A stretch of DNA of 64,000 bases from Linnemannia elongata (Eukaryota > Mortierellomycota > Mortierellomycetes > Mortierellales > Mortierellaceae), in NCBI GenBank assembly GCA_036320915.1, contig JAXBDG010000008.1, forward strand, positions 2,232,001-2,296,000, written 5' to 3'. Made by a program: the position numbers and the translations under genes. The notes under the pieces were generated by a model. That model ran no database searches. It was not told where the DNA came from and worked only from the letters and a program-made list of their open reading frames with translations. Shown here piece after piece: positions 13,775-25,400 of this stretch (position 1 is its first letter; each line of letters opens with the position of its first letter).

Positions 13775-16700
13775 CGCTCTTCTTCGTTCCGTCGTTCATA
13801 GTTACTCCTGCCATCATCAATCCTTTCGTTCTAAGGAACGAAAAAAGAGCACAGCAGTACAGTGCCTTCGCCATGTATCAGATGTGTTCAAACCTGGGCT
13901 GAATACCGCAATTACTAGCAAGAGGAAACACTACTGGCCTTCTTGTTTTTGTTGATGCTGCCGCTTATTGGCGTTGTTTATTATTGTTGTTGTTGTTGGT
14001 CCGAACACGGGCGACCCTGCTTCTGTTTACTTTTCACACTATTCGAAACAGCAAAAAAAAGCCTGCATGAAGACTGCAAAAAAAAAAAAAAAAATAACCA
14101 CCTCTAGGCTATTTTATCCCTTCTTTAGCTGCAGCATCTAACGCTTGCCTGTCTATCTCTTCTTTTTCCCTCTCTCCCCTTGCCTGAAACGAAAATGCAA
14201 TCCCAATCATGCTAGCAAGATCAAGTGCAATGTAGAGAGATGCTATCCATGCAAGAATTGCGAAAAGAATTCTGTGCAATGCACCATGGTTGGACCAAGC
14301 ATGCGGCCTCCTCGCTCCATCTCCGGGTCATCCTCTGCTGCTGCTGCAGCAGCCGTAGCCATGGCCATGGCCACAGTTGCGAATGCTCGGCTATCGGGTG
14401 CTGCTAGTGGGAATGGAGGATACAACTTTGAGAGACCCTTAGATCAAGACGGCAACCCGACCATCTTCCGCGCTACTCCGGCCGATGAGCGCAGTCGAAT
14501 GACGGCTGGGAGAATGGAGGAGTATCAGTCAATGGGAATGTTCAACCCTTTATGGGCGCGTGCCGGACTCGCCGCCAGAGGACCCGACGCGACAGGTTCG
14601 CGTTCAGTTGAACCTCCAACAGCTTGCTCTCATGGTCGTCGCAAACTCCACGCCTATTCGTCCCCGTCTCCAACAATACCACCAACCTCTAGAGGCATGT
14701 TTCCAATGGGAGCGTCTTCAATCTACTCAACTAACGACCCTCTCTCAGGACATACGCGAACTCAACAGAGTCCACCCTTGACTATCGCAACTGGCCGCTA
14801 TGTATCGACGCCCACGCCTGTGGCACATGACATGGCTTCAGACTCGAAAAGGTTGGCTGGATACGACTACTTCAACCTCCCTCTCACCCAATCCGCCTCC
14901 ACAACCCCTTCAGTCACTTCGCCCTCGTTCGCAGCTCACACTAGAAGTTTCGCTCAGCTCAGTTTGCTGGACGAATCGTCGTTAACGGCCTCCTTACCCC
15001 CGACGCCAACCCAATCCAACTTTGACAAGTACAGCGATGGCTTGGACCCTACATCCCTCTATAAAGCTCCAGTTCCGCTTTACCCCACCCAGACTTCTCA
15101 GCCTCCTCATCGTCTCAGTGGACAGTCACTTCCAGTGCAGCACAAGCAACTAAGAACAGCATCCATCTCACCTCACCCTCAAGGTCGCGACGTTCGACAC
15201 CAGCCATTTGGCCTCCTTGACCGTCGATCGTCTCTGCCCTGGGATGCCCACATTTCGTCCCACTCTGGATCGCTGGACAGCAGAGGAGCATCCAAGGGCT
15301 CTCGTCAACCGCCTGGATCGTCCGGCACGTTTGCCTCCACTATTCATGGCTACAAAGGCCGCGAGCGCAACAGCCTTCCTCAGTCGTTTCTAGTAAGGTC
15401 CAATAGTACGCCCGCCATCTTTGGATTGCCATCCACACCCATGACGTCCTTGGAACACCAGCAACAGCAACAACAGCACCAACAGCAAGCCCATCTCAGC
15501 CTGCAAAACTGGCACGGTCTGCGACCCAAAGTTGAATACGACACCAGCAATGCCTCAACCACGATTGTCGAAAGGGCTACCCAGGACCCCATGACGGCAA
15601 CTGGACACCTCCGATGCTCTCTCTCTCAGCAACAGTCGTCGGAATACTCTATGGAGAATCACGGCCAGCTTCAAGCACGCGGCGTCACTCCCTTTGATCG
15701 TTCGTTCCAAAACAATTCCCAGGGTCAAGTTGTGCAGGAGATTCAGGAGAGCACTCGTGGGCCCATGTCGTCGAGCTTGAACTCCAGCTCCTCGACCGGC
15801 GTTGTGTCGAGACAGCAGGAGAATCAAGTCCGAGTCCAGCGGGCGTTGCTACAAGACGAGACCCACCAGCATCCATCGAGTGACGTTTGGGCTCAGCCAG
15901 GACTGGACTGTTTTGAGGGCAGCAACATATCGAACAAAGACCGACCGTACTTTGGGTCGACGACCGACACTCAAGTCCACATGCACACCGTTCCAGTGTC
16001 CCGATCCTCTGGCTCCTCACAAGACATGGCATCCCTACTTTCTTGCTCCTATTCTCCACCCGAAACTCAGCTGCACCGTCCGACGAGCCACCCCCTTGTA
16101 TTCGACACAATGGACCATGTACAGAATGACGCCACTTCTCAGCAACAGCAACACCAGCACCAACAACAATATCAGCCAGCTCAACATCAACTACAGTCAT
16201 CGCGGCATAGTCAGAACCACCAGCACCCATTATCACTGAAGGTGGAGGATCTAGACGACGAGGCGTTTGATTCTTCGTTGGCTATGGTATTGGATGATCA
16301 TCTGAGTCTTATGGATCATCTCAACATGATGCCGGACGTTGAGGTCTACCAGGACCAACTTTCCTCCGCTGCATCCACGATGCGACTAACTGAGCAACAA
16401 CAGCCACAGCCACAGCAACAGCATCAAAAAATCTCTGTGTCGACATCAATCTTTACTGGAATGCACCACCACCAGCAGCAGCAGCGCTTTCAAGGTCCCA
16501 TGTCGGCCCCAGTCATCTCCACACATCACCAGAACCTCTTTGGATCCAGCGAACTGTACCTTGCTCCTGCATCTGCCACCCCGGCCAACAACACGTTTCG
16601 ATCCACCGTGTATCCAGCTTTATCCGAGTCGTCGGTTCCGAGTCCGGTCTCGTCTGAGGATCCCACGACTGGCGGCGAGTTGGTGATGATCAAGCAAGAG

Positions 16701-17243
16701 TTTGGCCACCAAGCTCCACATCCGCTGCAACAGCAACAGCAGCAATCTATGCTGTATTTTGACAACTCTCCGCTTGTCATGAGCGAGGGATCACAGAGCG
16801 CGGGTAGCAGTATAGGCAGTAACGGAGACAGTACCACTGGCAGCGGGGGTGGTAGTGGGTCATTTGGATATGTGCAGGATACGAGTTTCATGCACATCAA
16901 AGTTGAGCCAGATCTCGACCTTGACAGTCAGCACCAACTCAAGCAGCAGCATCATCACCAACAGCAACAGCAACAGCAACAACCGCAGCCACAGACGACA
17001 TCATCGTCGTATTATACCATGGATCGCCAGCATCCATTCGATGTTACCCCAGTACATCCCCAGCATCAACACCATCACCAGCAACAGCAGCAGCAACAGC
17101 ACCAATTCCAAAATCATCATCCTCAAGGCGGTCGTTTGAATCAGTCCACAACCGCGCCAACGGTAGCGACAGCGACGACCCATGGGGTCCCTATTCTTGT
17201 GGCAGAGTACAGTCATCGCCCACATCAGCAGCAACAGCAGTAA
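12576..17243 (+). CDS. Zn2Cys6 zinc-cluster transcription factor, poly-Q rich
   Basis: Two exons (12576..12706, 14216..17243) encode 1,052 aa. Joining them completes a binuclear zinc cluster: Cys at about residues 38, 41, 48, 56, 59 and 66 (CDTCHYRKIKC, then CYPCKNCEKNSVQC), spacing C-X2-C-X6-C-X7-C-X2-C-X6-C, preceded by the basic VRRRSK. The rest is low-complexity: Ser/Pro-rich, with many Gln/His runs and an acidic hydrophobic patch about 720-760 (DDEAFDSSLAMVLDD, HLSLMDHLNMM) resembling an activation domain. Four psi-K-x-E-like sites (K about 482, 719, 870 and 939) suggest SUMOylation. No fungal_trans middle-homology domain was recognised, so the target pathway is unknown. The upstream ATG choice is the first in frame after the leader. 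The 1,509-nt intron cuts the Arg codon between the second and third zinc Cys. Confidence 0.85.
12707..14215 (+). other. 1.5-kb intron inside the zinc-cluster coding region
   Basis: The donor is CG|GTAGGT and the acceptor CTAG|CAAG, with phase 2. Splicing makes CDTCHYRKIKC. It contains pyrimidine-rich DNA and two T tracts, the longer 33 nt (13742..13774). No conserved ORF or RNA gene was recognised inside it. It is ten-fold longer than most introns in the window. Confidence 0.75.
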
Positions 17244-17751
17244 CTTCAATAGAAGGTTCTTGTTTAATACAATTTTGCAGCCTATGCCTGTATCGCAAGC
17301 AAGGCAGAGAGACTTACATCTATCAGCTTTTTGTGCCATTCATGAGACTGACATGAAAACGCGACAAAGGAAAGACTGCGAGTCTGCATTACCTTCTAGT
17401 TGATCAACAAACTTTACATGTCTCACTCGACTGATTCCATCACTTTTGATATCACTAATCATCATCCAGGAGCCGAGTCCTATTTTTATCAGTGCCATTT
17501 AAAGATGCCAGGAACGATCAATGACAGCTGGGTCCGTGCGTGTTCCTGATGACTGGGCTGCTGATGTTTGCCACTAATTTTTTTCTTTGACCCCAACCTC
17601 CGCCCCCTATCCCATCCATCAGCTGGCCCAGTTTCATTTTTTTTCTTCACACTTTTTTCATCCATTTTCTTTTTTTCGTCTTTTTCAATCAACGATGCCT
17701 CACAACTCCTTTCCCTGCCACCTTCCTCCTCTCAACTAATGAACGTCCATC
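17244..17751. other. 508-bp intergenic region
   Basis: 3' flank of the zinc-cluster factor followed by a C/T-rich leader for the small membrane protein. No convincing additional gene. Confidence 0.45.
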
Positions 17752-18405
17752 ATGCCTAACAACATCGCCATCCTTACAACTCCCTCCTTCTCCTCCTCCT
17801 CCTCCTCCTCTCCCATAATCGCAAGTTCTGACAAGTTCATCATTTCAACTCCTACCCCATCCCTCGTCTTGCCGGATGACCCCTTCCCGGCAGTTTCTTA
17901 TTACGCGCCTCGGAAACTGACACAGTCTCTAGCAATGGCCCTCCTGATCGGCGGGCTAGTCGTGCTCCTTTTGTGTTTGATCATCTGTATCACTGGGTAT
18001 GTCCGGTACCGGAAACGGATCCAGGCGGAAAAGATTTCTGTGAGTGATGATGATACGCAGGAACAGCAGCAGCAGCAGGAGGAGCCTGTCGTTCGAGTCG
18101 TGGTCGTGCCGAATCACGATGATGGTGGTGGTGGTGGTGGTGGTAGTGGTGATGATGGTGACAGTGCTGGCGCCGGCGCCGGCGGCGATGTATCATCGGT
18201 GAAGGAAGGGCAAGAACCAGGTGAGGTTGTAGACGCCGCTGGAGATGGTGGTGGTGGTGGTGGTGGTGGTGGTAGTGGTGATGATGGTGACAGTGCTGGC
18301 GCCGGCGCCGGCGGCGATGTATCATCGGTGAAGGAAGGGCAAGAGCCAGGTGAGGTTGTAGACGCCGCTGGAGATGGTGGTGGTGGTCGCGGTAGAGAAG
18401 GATAG
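17752..18405 (+). CDS. Hypothetical single-pass membrane protein with duplicated Gly/Asp-rich repeat
   Basis: A single exon of 217 aa. Residues 1-50 are Ser/Thr/Pro-rich without a clear signal peptide. One strong hydrophobic helix about 62-83 (LAMALLIGGLVVLLLCLIIC) is followed by the basic YVRYRKR, so an outside-in (type III/Ib) topology with the Gly/Asp tail in the cytoplasm is likely. The tail has a short QQQQQ run and two copies of a 43-residue unit (GGGSGDDGDSAGAGAGGD, then VSSVKEGQEPGEVVDAAGDG). No family recognised. Such Ser/Thr-rich ectodomain plus one TM plus basic stop-transfer proteins can be wall sensors (WSC/Mid2-like), but no Cys-rich domain is seen, so this is only a hint. An AATAAA follows at 18428..18433. 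Whether it is translated in full needs expression data. Confidence 0.55.
   Translation: MPNNIAILTTPSFSSSSSSSPIIASSDKFIISTPTPSLVLPDDPFPAVSYYAPRKLTQSLAMALLIGGLVVLLLCLIICITGYVRYRKRIQAEKISVSDDDTQEQQQQQEEPVVRVVVVPNHDDGGGGGGGSGDDGDSAGAGAGGDVSSVKEGQEPGEVVDAAGDGGGGGGGGGSGDDGDSAGAGAGGDVSSVKEGQEPGEVVDAAGDGGGGRGREG
18124..18387 (+). repeat. Tandem duplication, 129-bp period, two copies
   Basis: The unit beginning (GGT)n-AGTGGTGATGATGG recurs exactly 129 bp downstream (for example AGTGGTGATG at 18145 and 18274). Within the non-GGT core I find a single difference, GAA versus GAG (silent Glu). The GGT run differs in length (7 versus 9 units). The period is 43 codons, so frame is kept. Near identity suggests a very recent or homogenised duplication. 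Confidence 0.9.
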
Positions 18406-19840
18406 CAGGAATGAGACAACGTACATAAATAAAGATAACTTCACGTTTACACTCGGCGCAGTTACCATGTCAGGTTTTTTTATTAAGGTAAAGGTACACA
18501 CCTGTGAGTTTAAATAACAGCAAGAGAAAAGGGGGGGGGGAGAAGAAGGGAATGACAGGTGATAAGCAAGAAAAAAAAATTCAATGCTTGTTTTTTTTTT
18601 TACGCCCATGGGTCTTCAGCCCTTGGTGCTCAGTCCATAGTCTATGCCCGCAGTTGTAACTTTACCTCTCAAGTCCTGTGATTCCAATCAAGGGGTTGAG
18701 CAGGAGGAGGAGTGTAGGGGGCTAACAAAGCAAGCAGGCAGTCAGGCCAGTCTGTCGTGCTAACGATCCAATTGCTATCCTTCTCTCTCACCTACTGAGT
18801 ACTGTCTCGCTACTAGGTATCCACACTTGCACCACTCTGGGTCGGAGTTGGGGAAGCGAGGGTGGGTGCGGGGAATGAACAACAGAGAGAGAGAGAGAAA
18901 GAGAGAGAGAGATTGTGTGTGAACTATGTGTGTGGGGACTGAGAACCTAATCAACCTGAGGGAGGGGGGGGTTCAAAAACAGGTATTGTCTGAGGGACCG
19001 ATCGGATCCCCAACGCGCCTTGACCAACTCTTAGATCAACACATCGTCATCAATGATGACCCGATTTTTCATAAGTGAATGTGGTCGTCGTTTCCCAAGA
19101 ACCCTGGATGTTTTGATTGGCTGGTTCGGGCTGACAACTGGGCGGGATGGGGAAAAGAGATGATGGTTTTGCGCAATGTTCATTGGGGATGATATAACAA
19201 GCATTTTTATTAGCGAGGCGGGAAGAAGGAAGACGAGGAGGGGCGAGGAAGTACGAAGGAAGAAGGGCAATTGATGACACTTTTTTTGGGAAGCGAAAAA
19301 AAAAAGAGAGACGTAATATACAGCATTGAAGAAAGAAATAGAAAAGAAAAAAAAAAAAAAGAAGAGCTATGGGGAAAAAGACGATGAAAAACGAGTACAA
19401 AGAAAAGAAAAGGGAACCGCGACGAAAGAACCAGCGTAGGCATGAGAAAGAAAAGAAAAGAAAAAAACAACAATCAAAGAATCGAAAAAAGGCACGTAGC
19501 ATTGCGGGTGCGGATTTTTGTGCTCCGATGGTAGTTTTTTGTTTGTCGTTGAAGTTACTGTTCCAGCTGTTGGCGTGGTGGTGTTTTTCGTTGAGTTGTT
19601 TTTGTTTGTCGTCATTAGGGCGGTCAGAAGAGGAAAGGAAGAAAGGGTATACCCAAAAAAGCGTATGAGAGAGAAATAAAAAATTGGTATGTTGTTGTTG
19701 TTGTTGAGGTGGTGTGGTGTTGTGTTGACAAAAAGAAGGAAATAGCCAGATGCCGATGTTGATAAATAAGAGGTCGTCGATCTGTCGTTATTTCTGTCGT
19801 TGTAGAGAAAAGGATTTCGTCTATGCCCCCGTCCACTTCT
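18406..19840. other. 1.4-kb convergent intergenic region
   Basis: It lies between the 3' ends of the membrane-protein gene (+) and the Rap GTPase gene (-). It contains an AATAAA for the former (18428..18433), a GA microsatellite (about 18887-18912) and a purine-rich block 19200-19500. No gene recognised. Confidence 0.5.
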
Positions 19841-22462
19841 TCAGAGTAGGACGCATTTGACGGTGTTCTTCTTTTTGTCGAGTTTGGCGGGATTCTGTAG
19901 GTTGATCATCCGGACCAGGTCGTGGAAGACTTCGTCGACGTTTATCCTTGTTCTGGCTGATGTCTCGTAGAAGGGCGTGTTCCATTTGTCGGCCTGTGCC
20001 TTGGCCCGCTCTTGTGAGACTTTGCGTTCGTTCGCCATGTCGCATTTGTTACCCACCAGCACAATTGGTACCTATCAAGTTGAACACAAAATAGGGACAT
20101 GGTTAGCATATAGATATATTCAGAGCGTGAAGCGGTATATTCAGGCAGGTGAGTAATAATAAGTGTAGGGGGCAGGGGAGCAGTTCTCCCTTGCTCTTTC
20201 TCTCTCCCTAACCATTGACACACATAATCAGACTCTCGCATACATTTTTTTTTCTTCTTCATCTCTCCCTTCGCACAGACACCATTTGCCTCGTTTGTCG
20301 GTTATCCAATTGTCCAAGGAACCAATAGTTCATTCAGCTCAGAATTTAAAAGCGCATCCCCTTCTCTTCCTCTGACCCCCTTTTTTTTTCTTTGGTATAG
20401 CAATTTGCGATCGCATGGAGAGTGAGTTGTTTGATGTAGTGTCTTCTGTGTGTGAGGGAGAATGAAAGAGTGTGTGCATAGATGAGAAAAGATTGAGGTT
20501 GTGCGTGTGTTGGTGTGCACATGTGTGTGGTGTGTGTGTGCGTGTGTGTGTTGCAAATGTGTCAAAAAAGTGTGTGCGTTGTTATCCCTCCTCCCTCAGT
20601 TCCCTCTTTTTCTCTCTCCCCCCCACTCACCTCCCTCCTTTTCCCTCCCTTCCCATTGTGTGTCTCGTTCCTCTCCCCCCTTTGCATTTTTTTTTTTCAT
20701 TGAACTCACTCCTTGATTTCCTTTCCCAGACAATGTTGTCTAGAGCGCGAAGCAAAGGGCGATGGGGTTCCTCTATCTCTCGCTGTATCTGTTTGTGTAT
20801 CGTGTATCTCTTTTACTTTCGCCAGTCTCATTCCTTGGTGCAACCATGCCCCTCTCCTCTCATACCCCTTCCTCATCTTCATTCAACCTCCCCCTTAGTG
20901 CTTTGTTGCTCGCCCCTTCCCGTTATTTTGTATAGACCATCTCGAAACTCTTTTTTTCTCACTCTTTTTTTCCTTCCTCCTTTTCCATGCCTGCCTCACT
21001 CTCCTGCCTGTGCAGGATGAGAGAACAAGAAAAAAAAAGAAAGAGAGAGAGAGAGAGACTGGGAGGGAGAGTAACAAAAAGAATCCGCTTTGAAACTGCA
21101 TTGACCCAAAGTATGAAAGGATATCAATCCACTCCTCCCCTTTCCCATTCGACTTACTGTACGTGTATCCTTGGTACGCAAGAGTTGGCCGTGGATTTCT
21201 GTGAGTTCATCAAACGTTGCGCTGGCAATGATGGAAAAGACGAGAATAAAGCCTTGCCCGTTCTTCATGTAGAGATCCCGCATGGCTGTGAACTGCTCTG
21301 TGCCTGCTGTGTCGAGAATCTCGAGCATGCATTGCAGCCCGTCCACCTCGACTTGTTTCCGATAAGAGTCCTCGATCGTCGGGTCGTATCTGTCCACAAA
21401 CATCGATTGTACAAATTGAACCGTCTGGTATAATGTGCGAGAGAATGGTGTCATGCATATGATAAAAAATAAAGAAGGCGTTAGAGCGTGTTGGGGAACA
21501 GGGCTACTCACGTTTGCTTTTGATCGGGGTACCATGGGACACTGCATCCGTAGACAACTGAATCAACACATGGGCAACCATTTTCATTTTTCCTTTCCCT
21601 TTCTTTTCTTTTTTTCTTTGTCTTGCATCGCTATGAGTACTTGTAATGTGCATGTACCTTTCTCTCCCTACCCTCACCCCTTCTTTCCCTTCCCTGCTCT
21701 TATCTGAAAAAAGGCAGCGAATTGACCAGTGAGAATGCTTCGCATAATGGACACACTCTGTGCGTGTGAGTGTGTAAAAGCGAAGGGGAGAGAGAACAAG
21801 GTTTAACACATCGTTGTCGGTCCATCATATAGTTCGATTCACCCCTTGGCCCCTCGTTCTAAATCGCCGCATAATCCATGGCTCATTCTCTTTCTCACAA
21901 ACACATACACTTTCTCTGGCTCCGACAGGGAAGCGCTTTACCCTTTTCAGTCCTTTACCCACACTCCTTATTGCCACTCTTTATCCCAATGGATGACCCG
22001 TTGAAGACAGACGAGCCTTTTGCAATGTTACATCACCTCTGCTTCGCAGTGTTTCCTTGTGACTTGAAGAGAGAGAGCAGAGAATAAAAGAGGGCCGACT
22101 CTCTCTCTCTTTCCCTCTCTTTCTTTCTCATCCTCTTCCTCTTGGTGTATCCTTTTGCTGCCCTCCGTGTAGTGTCGGTTTCTTTTGTGAGTTAGTTGTT
22201 CCTCCTCTTCATCCCTCTTTGTCGATTTTGGTTTTTGTGGCGGGAAAGGTAGGCAAAGAATAAAACAAAAGGATACAAGAACCCTGACCACCTAAAAGAA
22301 ACAAAAGAAATATAATCATGGTCCATGCTCTTTCCCCCCTCCCCGATGTGACTAAGGGTCCCCTTTCTTACGATGAAAGTTCAAATAATAAAACGAGGCA
22401 CTCACCAATGCTGACTTTCCGACACCACCAGAGCCGAGGACGACGAGTTTGTATTCACGCAT
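19841..22462 (-). CDS. Rap1/Rsr1-type small GTPase
   Basis: Minus-strand exons 22406..22462, 21158..21424 and 19841..20071 encode 184 aa, the usual Rap length. Seen: P-loop GSGGVGKS (10-17), effector loop YDPTIEDSY (32-40), switch [10 protein letters not shown] (57-64), NKCD (about 116-119), ETSART, a basic KLDKKKN stretch and a C-terminal CVLL box, which by its final Leu predicts geranylgeranylation. Thr61 in place of the Ras Gln61 is the Rap hallmark. Family role: membrane-bound polarity or adhesion switch; the yeast orthologue Rsr1/Bud1 positions budding through Cdc24. Both introns are long (21425..22405, 981 nt; 20072..21157, 1,086 nt), the first cutting just after the P-loop. The 5' leader on the sense strand is pyrimidine-rich. 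R-Ras-type proteins are an alternative, but Thr61 and the length argue for Rap. Confidence 0.95.
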
Positions 22463-25400
22463 ATTGGTTGTGTGAGTGTGTATATGTGTGTGTGAAAGGT
22501 AGTGTGCGTTTAATAGAAAGAAAAGAAGGAGTGGATGTGTATGTCGTTGAGTGTTAATGTATGCTCGGGTATAACTGAAGGTGAGGACTTGAGCAGGTAG
22601 GAGAAAGAGGGTGGCAGAGATAGATCTTCAAATTGCAGAGGAATAGGTCGAGAAGTAGAAGGGAGAAGAGGAGAAGTGGAAGTAGGAAAGGAGTAAGAAG
22701 GAAGAAGAAAGAAGAAAGAAGGAAGAGAAGAAGAAGAGAATGAGAAAGAGAAAGAGAAAGAAAGAAAAGGTAGAAATGGAGAGTAAGAAAGAATTGAAAA
22801 GAAGGGGTGAAGAGGTTGGAGAGGATAAGAAGAAGTCATGGCCCAGGGCGAGAAACAAGAGAGGGGCCTATCTGAGCATCAACAAAAAAAACAACAACGA
22901 CAGTTCTGTCGGTTGATTTGTTTTGTTTGCTTTGTGTGCGTGTATGCTTGCTTTGCTTGTGTTTGTTTGTGTTAGTTTGTTTGTTTTTTTGTCTGTATTC
23001 CTTCCCTTTCCCTTTTTTTTCTCTTGCATGGCGGGGGCACAGAGGAATGGATAAAAAGACGAATGAAAACGACCCAAGGAAGGAATGAATACCCATCGCG
23101 AATATATACATATATATGAATATATATATATATACATACACAGTAAATGAAAACCCCAGGCCATTGGAAAGGACCATGGCCGATTTGCATTACAAAGGGG
23201 GGTGTGTGAACAAGAGAAAGTGAGAAGGAGAGAGTGAGAGGGAGCAAGAGATCACGACTCAACTCTTTACTCCTGTCATCCATTCATTCACTCACTCATT
23301 CATTCATCCTGCGCACAAGGCACCCTCCTTCTCTCGCGAGCAAGATAATTCATCATCCAACGACTAAAAGAGAAATAGAGAGGGAGCAGACATTGTGTGG
23401 TTGCTCACTCACCATGTCCCTTTCTTCTATTGTTTTTAAACAGGAATCTCGCATCCCCAACGTCCCTCATGGATCGTGCCATGGCATGGATCGCCTTCCA
23501 GACCGGACCACCCCTGCTCACAAGTTAATCCGTTTCCACCCACCCAACTACACCTGGTGGCTCTTTTTAATCCCTTTCCTTTCCGTGACCCCAACCAAGT
23601 GTCGTCAGCAAATGTTGCTTCATTACTTTTTCCTTTATCATCGTGGCTGTTGTCTCTGGTCCTTTCATGCTTACTTTCCTTGCCTTCTTGCTCCTTCAAC
23701 TCAGGCTATCCACCAGACCAATTTGACCGAGGAGCCTCGCCAAGCAACCAAGCAAGTAACCAACTAACCAACCAAAGGAAATACAACCAGCCCTGTCCCG
23801 ATTCCAATCGGTCATGCTCTCTGTCTCGTCTTTCTTGCTCTGCCTCTTCTTTCTTTCATTTCACCCCCCTTTTTACCCTTTTTACCCCCTTCTCTCTTGC
23901 TCACATACGCACTTGTTCTCTTTTTCTGTCTTTCATTTCTCTCTGTCACTCTCGTTTTCTTTTTCCCTTCTCCTTTTTGTCGTTATCTTTTTTCATTAAT
24001 CCTCTTTTTTCTTTCTTCCATAATCACGAACAAGAGAACGGAGAAATAGGTCAGGAGCCTGCTTTTTTTTGGGCAGATGTCACCCCAGTTATCCAAGCAT
24101 GAAAGCATGAAAGGTCAAAGGAACAGCAACAACATCAGTAACAGTAAGAAATAAGGTCATGACCTTGTTTTTTTTTGTCCTTGTGTCTTGATCTACAACA
24201 ACATTATCGGCCAACACGTTTTGCAAGGCGGGAACCAAACTCCTCATCTATGTCGGTTCGACACTGTATGATTTCAACGCGGGAAGTGCCAGGGAAACGA
24301 AAGATAGCAAGCATACCGCCTGTTTAATATTCGTCTGCTTTGTTTCATTTGGGTGCAGCAGGAAACAAGGCACAATGGGCATATTTGTTTGCGATCCTTG
24401 GATTGAGGAATATGACCAGGAACACCTTTTGAAAACAAAAAGGCGTAGTCGACTACTCTCTTATCGTGTTCGCCTTTACTCCGTCGACGGCTCAATTGCT
24501 TTTTCTTTTTGTGAACCTTTTAAACTCATGACCCATTCCTGCCATGATATTGATGACAAAAGGATATACAGAATGCAAGACAATTGGCGCGGGAACTTGC
24601 TTCAACACCCTGCAGAAGATCATAATGCTCCGACGGCGCATAAGGATGGGCATGATCAAGTCACCTACAATTATCAACAACAACAGCATCCACAGAACAG
24701 GATGGCTTATATGGATCGTTGATCACGAAGGAGACAGCTAGGACAGCAGGATGAAGACAGTAAAGAAAAAGGGATGGAGGTCAGGCCACCATAAGGTTGC
24801 CTACGAGACATCATCTCTTTTATTTTCATGAAAGAAAGAGGTCGTGCGAGGAAAAGTCGTTTTCCCTTGCCTGTGGTTTCTCACACCATCGTTGTTTCCA
24901 CACCAAAAATGCCCCGGACATCGATATTGGTCCAAGGTATAAGTCTCTTGATTTCTACTCCATCCATCCTTTCTTTTTTTTTTTTTTTTTTTTTTTTTCA
25001 CGCTCTTTCCTCCTGTTGTTGTTGACGTTTTTTCATTTCCTCCTATCTTCCCGTTCATTTTGTGCTAATGCGTGCTTTTCTCTCTCCACCGTTAAGCAAT
25101 TGGACATTCGCCTTAAAGCAAGATATAAATAAAAAAAACATGTGCAACGCATAAAGAAAAACCTCAGCTGTCCAAGCGCACCTGTGTGCTGACTGTTTTG
25201 GGTCCAAAATGCCGTTTTCATTTTTCGTGCATTCATGCCTCCGGCTCTTTTTCTTTCATGCGGAAACGACATCTCTTTGTCCTGTGTTTTAAGTCCCCAT
25301 GCGGCTTTTATTTTTGCTTTTTCTTTCTCTTTCAACGCCCCATGGTTTGTTGCACACGGTAGCAATTTGAGTATGAAATCTGTTTCCCTCTTTTGTTAAC

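Noticed and set aside
24241..24262. tRNA-like GGTTCGAC sequence
   Set aside because: No matching acceptor or D/anticodon stems around it; I could not fold a cloverleaf.
24375..24722. 115-codon plus-strand frame in the Rap-cyclin gap
   Set aside because: No recognised domain, no splice partners and no conserved composition. It may be chance.
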